Below, piece after piece: positions 6,522-12,139 of a stretch of 12,139 nt of DNA; positions within the stretch are counted from its first letter, which is position 1; each line of letters begins with the position of its first letter. The stretch lies in NCBI GenBank assembly GCA_021839785.1, contig JAKCAB010000655.1, positions 1-12,139 of the forward strand, written 5' to 3'. Source of the DNA: a bacterium. Lineage in GTDB: Bacteria > Verrucomicrobiota > Verrucomicrobiae > Limisphaerales > J093. Both the position numbers and the translations under genes were made by a program. A model generated the notes under the pieces. That model saw only the letters and a list, made by a program, of their open reading frames with translations, searched no databases and was not told the DNA's origin.

Positions 6522-7781
6522 TCAGTGCTGGCAGAATTGTTCGAAGCCGCCGCCCAGCAGGCTGCGCACGTCCCGGCGAATCTCCGCCTCGGTCGGTTCC
6601 CAGCCGGTGACCGCAAGGTCGGCGTATTTGTCGGCCAGGACCCGGACGAGGATCCGGCGGGCGTGGTCGAACTTGTAGATGATTTGTTCGAGCACGCGCG
6701 CGTCCGAGTGTTGCGGGGTGAAGCTCAGGCCCAACAATTCGAGGCGCATCCGGGTGATTTCCTCGATGAGTTGCGGCGTGTTGGTGAACCACCAGCAGCC
6801 AAAAACGTGCAGATTCCGGAATTTCCGGGCGATCACGCAGAGCTCGTGCTGGTTTTCGCGCGCGAGCACGGTGACGGCGAATTTGTTGTCCGGAAACGCG
6901 TCGCAGAGGTTGACCAGCGAGCACAGATCGCTGTGGCCAACGCCATCGCCGGCGAGTTGGAGCCGCGCGTTGACGCCCCGCCGCACGCCGAGCATCAGCG
7001 CGAACGGCAGGCCGTGTTCGCGGCAGTGCGGCAACACCGCGTGTTCGAGGAGTTGTGCGGTGTCCGTGTGGGCCGGGAACCGGAAATCCGGCGGGAGCGA
7101 GACCATCAGATACCGCGCGTCGAGCTTTTCGGTCCAATCGGCCAGGAAGCGCCGGACTTCGCTGAGGGTGCGGGCGGACAGGCCTTCGCCGACCTCGTAG
7201 CCCCAGGACACGAGTTGGAGCGCGGCGTTGGGCCAGTCCACCAGCAGCGGATCGATTCGCAAGGCGGCGACGAACCGTTCGTCGCGGAGGAAGCCGGTTT
7301 GCCAGAACGGTCGCTCGACGGGGTCGAACGGCGAATTGGTCATGTAAATGCGCTCGACGTTCGCCAGTTCCAGCGTGCGGCTCACGTGTGCCTCAATCGG
7401 CCACTGGGCAAACCAGGAGCGAATGGCCGGCAGGTCCCGCATGTGGGGGTCGAGGCCGAACCGGTGCAACGTGGTCAGCACACCGCGGCAGGCCTCGGAG
7501 ACCGGCGAATGCGCCACGAAGAGTTCGTGCCAGATCCGATCCGCCTGCTCGGACTTGGGCAGCGCGAAAAACGCTTCGGGCGGCACGTCCAGGTGGCGGA
7601 ACGCCTCGGCGGCGAGGTAATGGTAAACCAGCAGGTCGTCGATGCCCCAAAGCAGCAGCCCGCCCATCTGCGGGTCGTACAAATGGGTGTGGATGTCGAT
7701 GACGGGAGTGGAACTGACGACCCGTTCGAGGAGCGCAGCGGTCGCGGTACGTCGGAAATCACTGACGGCCGGGGAACTCAT
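6522..7781 (-). CDS. Uronate-isomerase-like amidohydrolase (UxaC/glucuronate isomerase family)
   Basis: Predicted 419 residues from the ATG at 7781; a GTG at 7805 in frame would add eight residues and cannot be excluded. The N-terminal metal-binding motif is VIDIHTHLYDP, with His31 and His33. Other family-like segments are GLPFALMLGVRRGVN (258-271), the aromatic GCWWFTNTPQ (328-337) and HSDARVLEQIIYKFDHARRIL (358-378), where Asp360 could be the last metal ligand. This order resembles UxaC, which interconverts glucuronate or galacturonate with the ketohexuronate in the cytoplasm. No signal peptide is seen. The protein is shorter than classical UxaC (roughly 470 residues), so it may be a divergent isomerase or another amidohydrolase with a different sugar substrate. 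The opposite-facing beta-helix gene makes uronate use plausible but does not prove it. It is divergent from the phosphofructokinase gene. Confidence -1.
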   Translation of the reverse strand: MSSPAVSDFRRTATAALLERVVSSTPVIDIHTHLYDPQMGGLLLWGIDDLLVYHYLAAEAFRHLDVPPEAFFALPKSEQADRIWHELFVAHSPVSEACRGVLTTLHRFGLDPHMRDLPAIRSWFAQWPIEAHVSRTLELANVERIYMTNSPFDPVERPFWQTGFLRDERFVAALRIDPLLVDWPNAALQLVSWGYEVGEGLSARTLSEVRRFLADWTEKLDARYLMVSLPPDFRFPAHTDTAQLLEHAVLPHCREHGLPFALMLGVRRGVNARLQLAGDGVGHSDLCSLVNLCDAFPDNKFAVTVLARENQHELCVIARKFRNLHVFGCWWFTNTPQLIEEITRMRLELLGLSFTPQHSDARVLEQIIYKFDHARRILVRVLADKYADLAVTGWEPTEAEIRRDVRSLLGGGFEQFCQH

Positions 7782-7844
7782 CGGGCGCAAGCCTAGTATG
7801 CTCACCGCGGACGCGCCACGCTTTTCTGAGCCGGGAATTCATCT

Positions 7845-7850
7845 TTGACA
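7845..7850 (+). promoter_or_regulatory. Candidate -35 element upstream of the phosphofructokinase gene
   Basis: TTGACA matches the sigma-70 -35 consensus perfectly, 94 bases before the ATG at 7945. The hexamers at 16-18 bases downstream (around CAGTGT at 7868) are poor -10 matches, so this may be chance. Confidence -1.
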
Positions 7851-7930
7851 TCACCCCAGCCGGTTGGCAGTGTCGCCCCGATTTTCGTGCCCGGACGGCC
7901 CCAAAACTAATCGTCAGAGCCACCGGGACT

Positions 7931-7940
7931 GGAGAAAGAG
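7931..7940 (+). promoter_or_regulatory. Ribosome binding site deciding the phosphofructokinase start
   Basis: GGAGAAAGAG lies four to ten bases before the ATG at 7945 and is among the strongest Shine-Dalgarno sites in the window. It favours this ATG over the TTG at 7864 in the same frame, whose extra 27 residues look unlike any enzyme N-terminus. Confidence -1.
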
Positions 7941-7944
7941 AATT

Positions 7945-9276
7945 ATGCCTGAAGTGGTAGGAAACATGTTGATTGCCCAATCCGGCGGCCCGACCTGTGC
8001 CATTAACGCGAGCGTCGCCGGCGCCGTGGAAGAGGCCGGGCGGCATCCGGATTTGATCGGGGAAATCTACGGTGGTCGCAACGGCATTCTCGGCATCCTG
8101 AACGAGGACCTGATCGACCTGCAGGAAGAGAAGCGCAGCGCCATCGAGGGCTTGCGCTACACGCCCGCCGCCACGTTGGGCACGTGCCGCTACAAGATCC
8201 ATTTCATCACGGACGAACAACTGGCCCAAGCGAAGGATGACAAGGAACGCGAGAAACTGCTGAAGCGACGCGTGCAGGCGGCCAGTGACATGGACCAGTT
8301 GTTCGAGGTTTTTCAGGCGCACAACATCCGTTATTTCTTTTACGCGGGCGGAAACGATTCCCAAGACACCTCCCTCAAGATCCACGAAGAAGCGGTGAAG
8401 CGCGGCTGGGACATGCGCGTCATCGGCATCCCCAAGACGATCGATAACGACCTGCCCCACACCGATCATTGCCCCGGCTACGGCTCGGTCATCAAATACA
8501 ACGCCACCACCGTGATGGAGGTGGGCATCGACGTGGGTAGCATGGCCACCGACGACGGCTCGGTTTGCATCATCGAGGTCATGGGCCGTTCCGCGGGTTG
8601 GATTGCCGCCGGCACCGCCCTGGCCAAGCGCGGCAACCCGGCCAACCCGCCGCATATCATCCTCTTCCCTGAAATCCAGTACGATCTGGCCCACTTCCTC
8701 AACAAAGTTCGGGAAGCCGTGGCCGCGTACAAGTACTGCGTCATCGTCGTCGGCGAGGGCATCAAGAACAAGGAAGGCAAGGAAATCGGTGCGGATGAAA
8801 CCAAGCGCGACGCCTTCGGTCATGCCGTGCTCGCGGGCGCGGCCTGGAAACTCAAGGAATTGATCGAAGCCGCGCTTCAGACCAAGACCCGCACCGTGCT
8901 GCTCGGCTATGCCCAGCGCGCCGCCGCCCACTGCGCCAGCCTGACCGACGTGACCGAGGCGGCCGCCTGTGGCGAAGCGGCCGTGCGCGCCGCCGTGTCC
9001 GGTCAGAGCGGTTACATGGTGAAGCTCATCCGCGAATCCAGCGCCCCCTACAAGTGGAGCACCGCGCTTCACGACTTGCGCGAAGTGGCGAACGTCGAGC
9101 ACTTCGTCCCGCGCGAGTGGATCAGCGAAGATGGCTTCATGACCAACGAGCAGTTCCTCGAGTATGCTTCTCCGTTGATCGCGGGCGAGGTGCGGGCGCC
9201 GATGGAAAACGGCCTGCCCAAGTACGTGGTGCTCGAAGGCTTACCGGTGGAGAAGAAACTCGCCCCGCGGGCCTGA
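7945..9276 (+). CDS. pfp: Pyrophosphate-type 6-phosphofructokinase
   Basis: Predicted 443 residues, cytoplasmic. It phosphorylates fructose 6-phosphate to fructose 1,6-bisphosphate in glycolysis, probably with pyrophosphate and therefore reversibly. The N-terminal phosphodonor loop is IAQSGGPTCAINAS (SGGPT at 13-17). AGGNDSQDT (134-142) corresponds to the GGDG motif of ATP enzymes; Asp138 occupies the position that is Gly in ATP-PFKs and Asp in PPi enzymes. PKTIDND (163-169) has Lys164 where ATP enzymes have Gly, another PPi signature, with Asp167 as the expected catalytic base. MGRSAGW at 213-219 is the substrate-binding MGR motif. The length fits the longer PPi-PFK/atypical PFK groups. Odd point: Asn137 sits where most family members have the Mg-binding Asp. 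It is preceded by a good ribosome site and followed by a strong hairpin, so it looks monocistronic. Donor specificity is inferred from motifs. Confidence -1.
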   Translation: MPEVVGNMLIAQSGGPTCAINASVAGAVEEAGRHPDLIGEIYGGRNGILGILNEDLIDLQEEKRSAIEGLRYTPAATLGTCRYKIHFITDEQLAQAKDDKEREKLLKRRVQAASDMDQLFEVFQAHNIRYFFYAGGNDSQDTSLKIHEEAVKRGWDMRVIGIPKTIDNDLPHTDHCPGYGSVIKYNATTVMEVGIDVGSMATDDGSVCIIEVMGRSAGWIAAGTALAKRGNPANPPHIILFPEIQYDLAHFLNKVREAVAAYKYCVIVVGEGIKNKEGKEIGADETKRDAFGHAVLAGAAWKLKELIEAALQTKTRTVLLGYAQRAAAHCASLTDVTEAAACGEAAVRAAVSGQSGYMVKLIRESSAPYKWSTALHDLREVANVEHFVPREWISEDGFMTNEQFLEYASPLIAGEVRAPMENGLPKYVVLEGLPVEKKLAPRA

Positions 9277-9303
9277 CCGGCTGCGCACAACGGCGCTCGA
9301 CAG

Positions 9304-9330
9304 AAGCCGCAGGCCATTCGCCTGCGGCTT
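9304..9330 (+). terminator. Hairpin terminator after the phosphofructokinase gene
   Basis: AAGCCGCAGGC, loop CATTC, GCCTGCGGCTT: an 11-bp perfect stem with a 5-base loop, 27 bases after the stop at 9276. The downstream tract (TTTGCGCTTCC) is only weakly T-rich, so it may terminate with help from Rho or mainly protect the 3' end. Confidence -1.
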
Positions 9331-9702
9331 TGCGCTTCCGTCTCCCCGCATGGACTGCCGGAGACGATGCCTCGAACCCGACTTCGTCAGCTACGTGGAC
9401 AGGTGCCTAACCTCACCGCTAGAGGATCAACGGCGCTGAGGCGGTGCCGCTGTCCGCGAAAGGCTCACCTCCCCAAAGCAAGAACAGCACAAGCGGCTCT
9501 GGACAGCCATTGGGTCCGGTTTCGAGGCCTCACTCCCGTTCAACCCCTCGCAGACGGTTTTCAGAGCAGCCTGAAAACCAGCCAGATGCGCCGACTTCAG
9601 CCCGGAATTCCCAGACGATATTCTCACTTTTATTCTGACTTTCGGAATCCGGGTTCAGGGGAAAGCGTCGGAAGCCTTGATTTTATTGGGAATCCTTTGA
9701 GT
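9331..9702. other. Intergenic stretch with no recognised gene
   Basis: Short open frames exist on both strands but their translations are low-complexity Arg/Ser/Pro-rich sequences with no family resemblance. The part from about 9600 to 9700 is more AT-rich than the flanks (for example TTTTATTCTGACTTT). One strong hairpin at 9556-9579 is listed separately. No tRNA, insertion-sequence ends or direct repeats were seen here. Confidence -1.
9556..9579. other. 9-bp perfect inverted repeat of unknown function
   Basis: GGTTTTCAG, loop AGCAGC, CTGAAAACC. It has no T-tract on either side, so it is not a typical intrinsic terminator for either strand. It lies between the phosphofructokinase terminator and the 3' end of tRNA-Gly; it could belong to a small RNA, be a processing site, or bind a dimeric protein. 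Confidence -1.
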
Positions 9703-9776
9703 TGGAGCGGGTGAAGGGAATCGAACCCTCGTCTCAGGCTTGGGAAGCCCACGTTCTACCATTGAACCACACCCGC
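9703..9776 (-). tRNA. tRNA-Gly(CCC)
   Basis: Folds as a full cloverleaf: acceptor GCGGGTG (9776-9770) pairs perfectly with CACCCGC, D-arm GTTC-AATGGTA-GAAC, anticodon loop TTCCCAA with anticodon CCC at 9744-9742, and T-arm GAGGG-TTCGATT-CCCTT. The discriminator base is T and CCA is encoded at 9705-9703. It reads GGG codons. The outer two pairs of the anticodon stem are U-G and G-U wobbles, otherwise ordinary. It lies 75 bases downstream of purH on the same strand and may be co-transcribed or have its own promoter; none was confidently seen. Confidence -1.
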
Positions 9777-9851
9777 AAAACGATGGTTGTGAGTAACACT
9801 CGCCCGCCGCTGAGGCAAGTCTGAACTCCCGACGCTGCACACGAACGCGCT

Positions 9852-11417
9852 TTAATGCCGGAAATGGCGTAGGCCGGTGAAGGTCATGGCCATACCTCGC
9901 TCGTCGGCCGCGGCGATGACTTCGGCGTCGCGCATCGAGCCGCCGGGCTGGATGGCGGCGGTGGCGCCGGCAGTGGCGGCCGCGACCAGACCGTCGGCGA
10001 ACGGGAAGAAAGCGTCGCTGCATACCACGCTGCCCTGCAACGACAACCCCGCCTCGCCGGCTTTCCACACCGCGATCCGGCTGGCATCGACGCGGCTCAT
10101 CTGGCCCGCGCCGACACCGAGGGTGCGGTCGGTCGTGGCATAAACGATGGCGTTGGATTTGACGTGCTTGACCACACGCCAGCCGAACAGCATGGCGCGC
10201 AGTTCCGGTTCGGACGGCGCCCGGCGCGTGACAATCTTGAGGTCGCCGGCGGCAAGTGGTCGGAGGTCGCGTTCCTGCCACAGAAACGAGTCCGCGCCGA
10301 CGCTGCGGGCTTCCCAGGTCGCCGCCTGGCGCGGATCGCGCCGCAGTCGCATGAGCCGCAGGTTTTTCTTCTTCTGCAGCATCGCGAGCGCGTCGGGTTC
10401 GAAGTCCGGAGCGACGATGACTTCGCTGAAAATCTCGGCGATGGCTTCGGCGCACGCGGCGTCCAAGGCGCGGTTGACCGCGATGATTCCGCCGAACGGC
10501 GCCTGGCGGTCGGTGGCGAACGCCTTGTCCCACGCTTCGCGCAAGGTCGCGCCCTGGCCGACCCCGCAGGGATTGGTGTGCTTGAGAATGGCGAGCGTGG
10601 GCGGGTCGCCGGTGAACTCGGCGAGGAGTGCCGCCGCCGCGGTGAGATCGAGAATGTTGTTGTACGAAAGTTCCTTGCCGTGGAGTTGCTGGAAGTACTC
10701 GCCGAAACGGCCGTACAGCGCGGCGGCCTGGTGCGGGTTTTCGCCGTAACGGAGGGTCTGTACCAAAGGCGCACTCAACTCAAGCGCCGGGGGTGCCTTG
10801 GCCGGGGCGGACTGACCCTCCGCCGCGGCGAAGAACCGGGGCAGTTGGGCGGCGATCGCGGCGTCGTAACCGGCCGTGCGCGCATAGACCTTCGCCGCCA
10901 ACCGGCGACGCAAAGCAAGGGTGGTCGCGCCCGTGGCCGTGATTTGCGCGGCCACTTCGGCGTAGTCCGCGGGATCGGTCACCACGGTTACGAACTCGTG
11001 ATTCTTCGCGGCACTGCGGAGCATGGCGGGGCCGCCGATGTCGATGTTCTCGATGACCTCGGCCAGCGCGACGCCCGGCTTGGCCACCGTCGCCTCGAAC
11101 GGATAAAGGTTCACCACCACCAGGTCGATGGGCTGAAGGTTGTGTTTCGCAACGGCGGCTTCGTGCTCGGCGTTGCCTCGAATGTACAGCAGGCCGCCGT
11201 GGACGCGTGGGTGCAACGTTTTCACACGGCCGTCCAACATCTCGGGGAAGCCCGTGAAGTCGCCCAACTCGATGATCTTCAGACCCGCCTCGCGCAACGC
11301 ACGAGCGGTGCCGCCGGTGGAGAGCAATTCCACGCCCTTGGCGGCGAGCGCTTGGGCAAAAGGCACGAGGCCGGTCTTGTCAAAAACGGAGAGGAGCGCG
11401 CGTTGAATCGTCGGCAC
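9852..11417 (-). CDS. purH: Bifunctional AICAR formyltransferase/IMP cyclohydrolase
   Basis: Predicted 521 residues, cytoplasmic, catalysing the last two steps of de novo purine synthesis: formylation of AICAR using 10-formyltetrahydrofolate, then ring closure to IMP. The GTG at 11417 is chosen because AAAAGG lies five bases upstream and the product begins with the family N-terminus ([13 protein letters not shown]); the frame extends to a TTG at 11486 without homology. Residues 1 to about 150 are the MGS-like cyclohydrolase domain with [23 protein letters not shown] (62-75) and [16 protein letters not shown] (124-139). The transformylase part has LRYGENPHQ (222-230), the catalytic Lys279-His280 in KHTNPCG, and the typical C-terminus FTGLRHFRH. 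Length matches the family and nothing is broken. It is 98 bases downstream of a small unknown gene on the same strand; the gap contains two small hairpins. Identification is secure. Confidence -1.
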   Translation of the reverse strand: MPTIQRALLSVFDKTGLVPFAQALAAKGVELLSTGGTARALREAGLKIIELGDFTGFPEMLDGRVKTLHPRVHGGLLYIRGNAEHEAAVAKHNLQPIDLVVVNLYPFEATVAKPGVALAEVIENIDIGGPAMLRSAAKNHEFVTVVTDPADYAEVAAQITATGATTLALRRRLAAKVYARTAGYDAAIAAQLPRFFAAAEGQSAPAKAPPALELSAPLVQTLRYGENPHQAAALYGRFGEYFQQLHGKELSYNNILDLTAAAALLAEFTGDPPTLAILKHTNPCGVGQGATLREAWDKAFATDRQAPFGGIIAVNRALDAACAEAIAEIFSEVIVAPDFEPDALAMLQKKKNLRLMRLRRDPRQAATWEARSVGADSFLWQERDLRPLAAGDLKIVTRRAPSEPELRAMLFGWRVVKHVKSNAIVYATTDRTLGVGAGQMSRVDASRIAVWKAGEAGLSLQGSVVCSDAFFPFADGLVAAATAGATAAIQPGGSMRDAEVIAAADERGMAMTFTGLRHFRH

Positions 11418-11422
11418 GCGGG

Positions 11423-11428
11423 CCTTTT
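11423..11428 (-). promoter_or_regulatory. Ribosome binding site of purH
   Basis: AAAAGG on the minus strand lies five bases before the GTG at 11417 and supports that non-ATG start over the upstream TTG. Confidence -1.
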
Positions 11429-11465
11429 CGCCGGTCGGCGGTGAGGCGTCAACGGCGAACTTCCG

Positions 11466-11488
11466 GCTTGGCGCGTCGCGCCTCAAGC
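11466..11488 (-). other. Hairpin in the purH leader
   Basis: GCTTG-GCGC, loop of three bases, GCGC, two-base bulge, CAAGC: nine pairs in all, located 49 bases before the purH start and 27 after the upstream stop. No T-tract follows on the minus strand, so an intrinsic terminator is unlikely. It could be a processing or attenuation structure, or chance in GC-rich DNA. Confidence -1.
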
Positions 11489-11501
11489 GGTGGCGTAAGC
11501 G

Positions 11502-11518
11502 TAAACCGAGAAGGTTTA
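11502..11518 (-). other. Small inverted repeat at the stop of the unknown gene
   Basis: TAAACC, five-base loop, GGTTTA; the right-hand arm contains the TAA stop of the unknown gene. The stem is only six pairs and no T-tract follows, so termination is uncertain. Confidence -1.
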
Positions 11519-11959
11519 GGTCTCCGGGCCGCTGTTGATGACGATGGCGCGCGCGCGGGGTCCAATGACGGGCGTGCGCAACACGAACGTGCCGTAACCC
11601 CCAGCCGGCTGGCCGCTGGCGGCGGTCAGTGCCTTGGGAACCGCGCCGCGCTCAGCGGCAGCCTCGAGGTTCGCCAGACCGGTGGCGCCCGCCTTGCCGG
11701 GATACTCGAACACGATTTCCAGAAACACGTTGTCCATCGCCCGGTTGGTGGGGTGCTTTGCCACGAGCCAGTAGTTCACATAGCGATAACCGTCCACGTC
11801 GTGCGCGACGCCGGAGTCATGATTGGCCCCCGGACCGACGGTGACGTTTTCGAAGACGGTGATGGATTTGCCCTTGATCGGAGAGCAGGTGCAGGTGCAC
11901 TTCAAGGGCTTTAGGGGAAGCAGGGGCTTGGGCCGTTTGGCGGTGGTGACTTTTGGCAT
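11516..11959 (-). CDS. Small protein of unknown function with CxCxC motif
   Basis: Predicted 147 residues from the ATG at 11959; the frame continues upstream to 12124 but that part is Arg/Pro-rich and unlike a protein start. No clear Shine-Dalgarno site precedes the ATG. The N-terminus is Lys/Pro-rich ([13 protein letters not shown]) and leads into CTCTC (Cys21, 23, 25), the only cysteines. From about residue 31 the sequence alternates short hydrophobic and polar stretches ([55 protein letters not shown]), suggesting a compact beta-sandwich. No signal peptide or membrane helix is seen. I do not recognise the family. Codon and base use match the neighbours, and the complete sensible beta pattern argues that it is a real gene. 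It precedes purH on the same strand, but a 98-base gap with hairpins makes a shared function doubtful. About 180 bases upstream to the window edge show nothing else. Confidence -1.
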   Translation of the reverse strand: MPKVTTAKRPKPLLPLKPLKCTCTCSPIKGKSITVFENVTVGPGANHDSGVAHDVDGYRYVNYWLVAKHPTNRAMDNVFLEIVFEYPGKAGATGLANLEAAAERGAVPKALTAASGQPAGGYGTFVLRTPVIGPRARAIVINSGPET

Positions 11960-12139
11960 GGGTGTCGGAGTTGTTGGTTGCACGCGGGACAGACAGCCAT
12001 CGGTGATGGCCCGCCCGACTGTACCTAGTGTCTGGCCGGAAACGCGTGTTTTTTGAAGTGGCGCGGGACGCGGGGGGGGCCGCGGACGCGATCGGCGACG
12101 GTTTTTGCGCCAGGCACTGTCCAAACCACCAAAATCCTC

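Noticed and set aside
6525..7796. Long plus-strand open frame opposite the uronate-isomerase-like gene
   Set aside because: It mirrors the real gene almost base for base, has no recognisable motif, and exists because of codon bias on the other strand.
7845..7880. Sigma-54 promoter (TTGGCAG near 7864)
   Set aside because: The downstream TTGC element is absent at the required spacing, so only the first half resembles the consensus.
7759..9102. Long minus-strand open frame opposite the phosphofructokinase gene
   Set aside because: The plus strand carries unmistakable phosphofructokinase motifs with a good ribosome site; the antisense product has no recognisable features.
9703..9776. tRNA-Gly as an integration site for a mobile element
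   Set aside because: tRNA genes often serve as attachment sites, but no integrase gene, direct repeat of the tRNA 3' end or composition shift is seen in the window.
9655..10533. Minus-strand open frame spanning tRNA-Gly and part of purH
   Set aside because: It runs through the tRNA and overlaps purH in another frame; its product is Arg-rich and featureless.
10164..11444. 426-codon plus-strand open frame opposite purH
   Set aside because: purH is secure on the minus strand; the antisense frame is a composition effect.

Overview
The window is a GC-rich chromosomal segment that reads best as a Verrucomicrobiota genome, probably close to the Pedosphaera/Limisphaera group. The evidence is an ECF-type sigma factor fused to a membrane segment and a HEAT-repeat region, a secreted PhoPQ-activated pathogenicity-related (PqaA-type) hydrolase, a large exported pectate-lyase-like beta-helix protein, a pyrophosphate-type phosphofructokinase, and frequent use of GTG starts with weak Shine-Dalgarno sites. 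The phylum is an inference from gene families; no rRNA or other marker is present.

Layout, left to right. (1) 160-1500 (+): exported alpha/beta hydrolase of the PqaA family. (2) 1541-1680: eight tandem copies of a 17-bp unit, filling the gap between two convergent genes and supplying the last codons and stop of the second. (3) 1664-3904 (-): sigma factor/TM/HEAT fusion. (4) A 256-bp divergent gap. (5) 4161-6509 (+): exported protein with two pectate-lyase-like modules. (6) 6522-7781 (-): uronate-isomerase-like amidohydrolase, convergent with the previous gene across 12 bp. (7) 7945-9276 (+): PPi-type phosphofructokinase, followed by a clean hairpin at 9304-9330. (8) 9331-9702: no gene seen, one 9-bp perfect hairpin. 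(9) 9703-9776 (-): tRNA-Gly(CCC) with encoded CCA. (10) 9852-11417 (-): purH. (11) 11516-11959 (-): small protein of unknown function upstream of purH on the same strand.

Functionally the left two thirds suit a polysaccharide degrader: an exported hydrolase, an exported beta-helix protein of the type that acts on uronate-rich or other polysaccharides, an enzyme resembling uronate isomerase, and a glycolytic phosphotransfer step. The sigma fusion shares its upstream region with the beta-helix gene, so it may control it, but no promoter motif proves this. The right third is housekeeping (purine synthesis and a tRNA). The most unusual feature is the 17-bp repeat array, which abuts both flanking stop codons, is open in all frames on one strand and closed in all frames on the other, and carries a small imperfect hairpin in each unit. 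No CRISPR array, insertion sequence, phage gene or defence system was seen.
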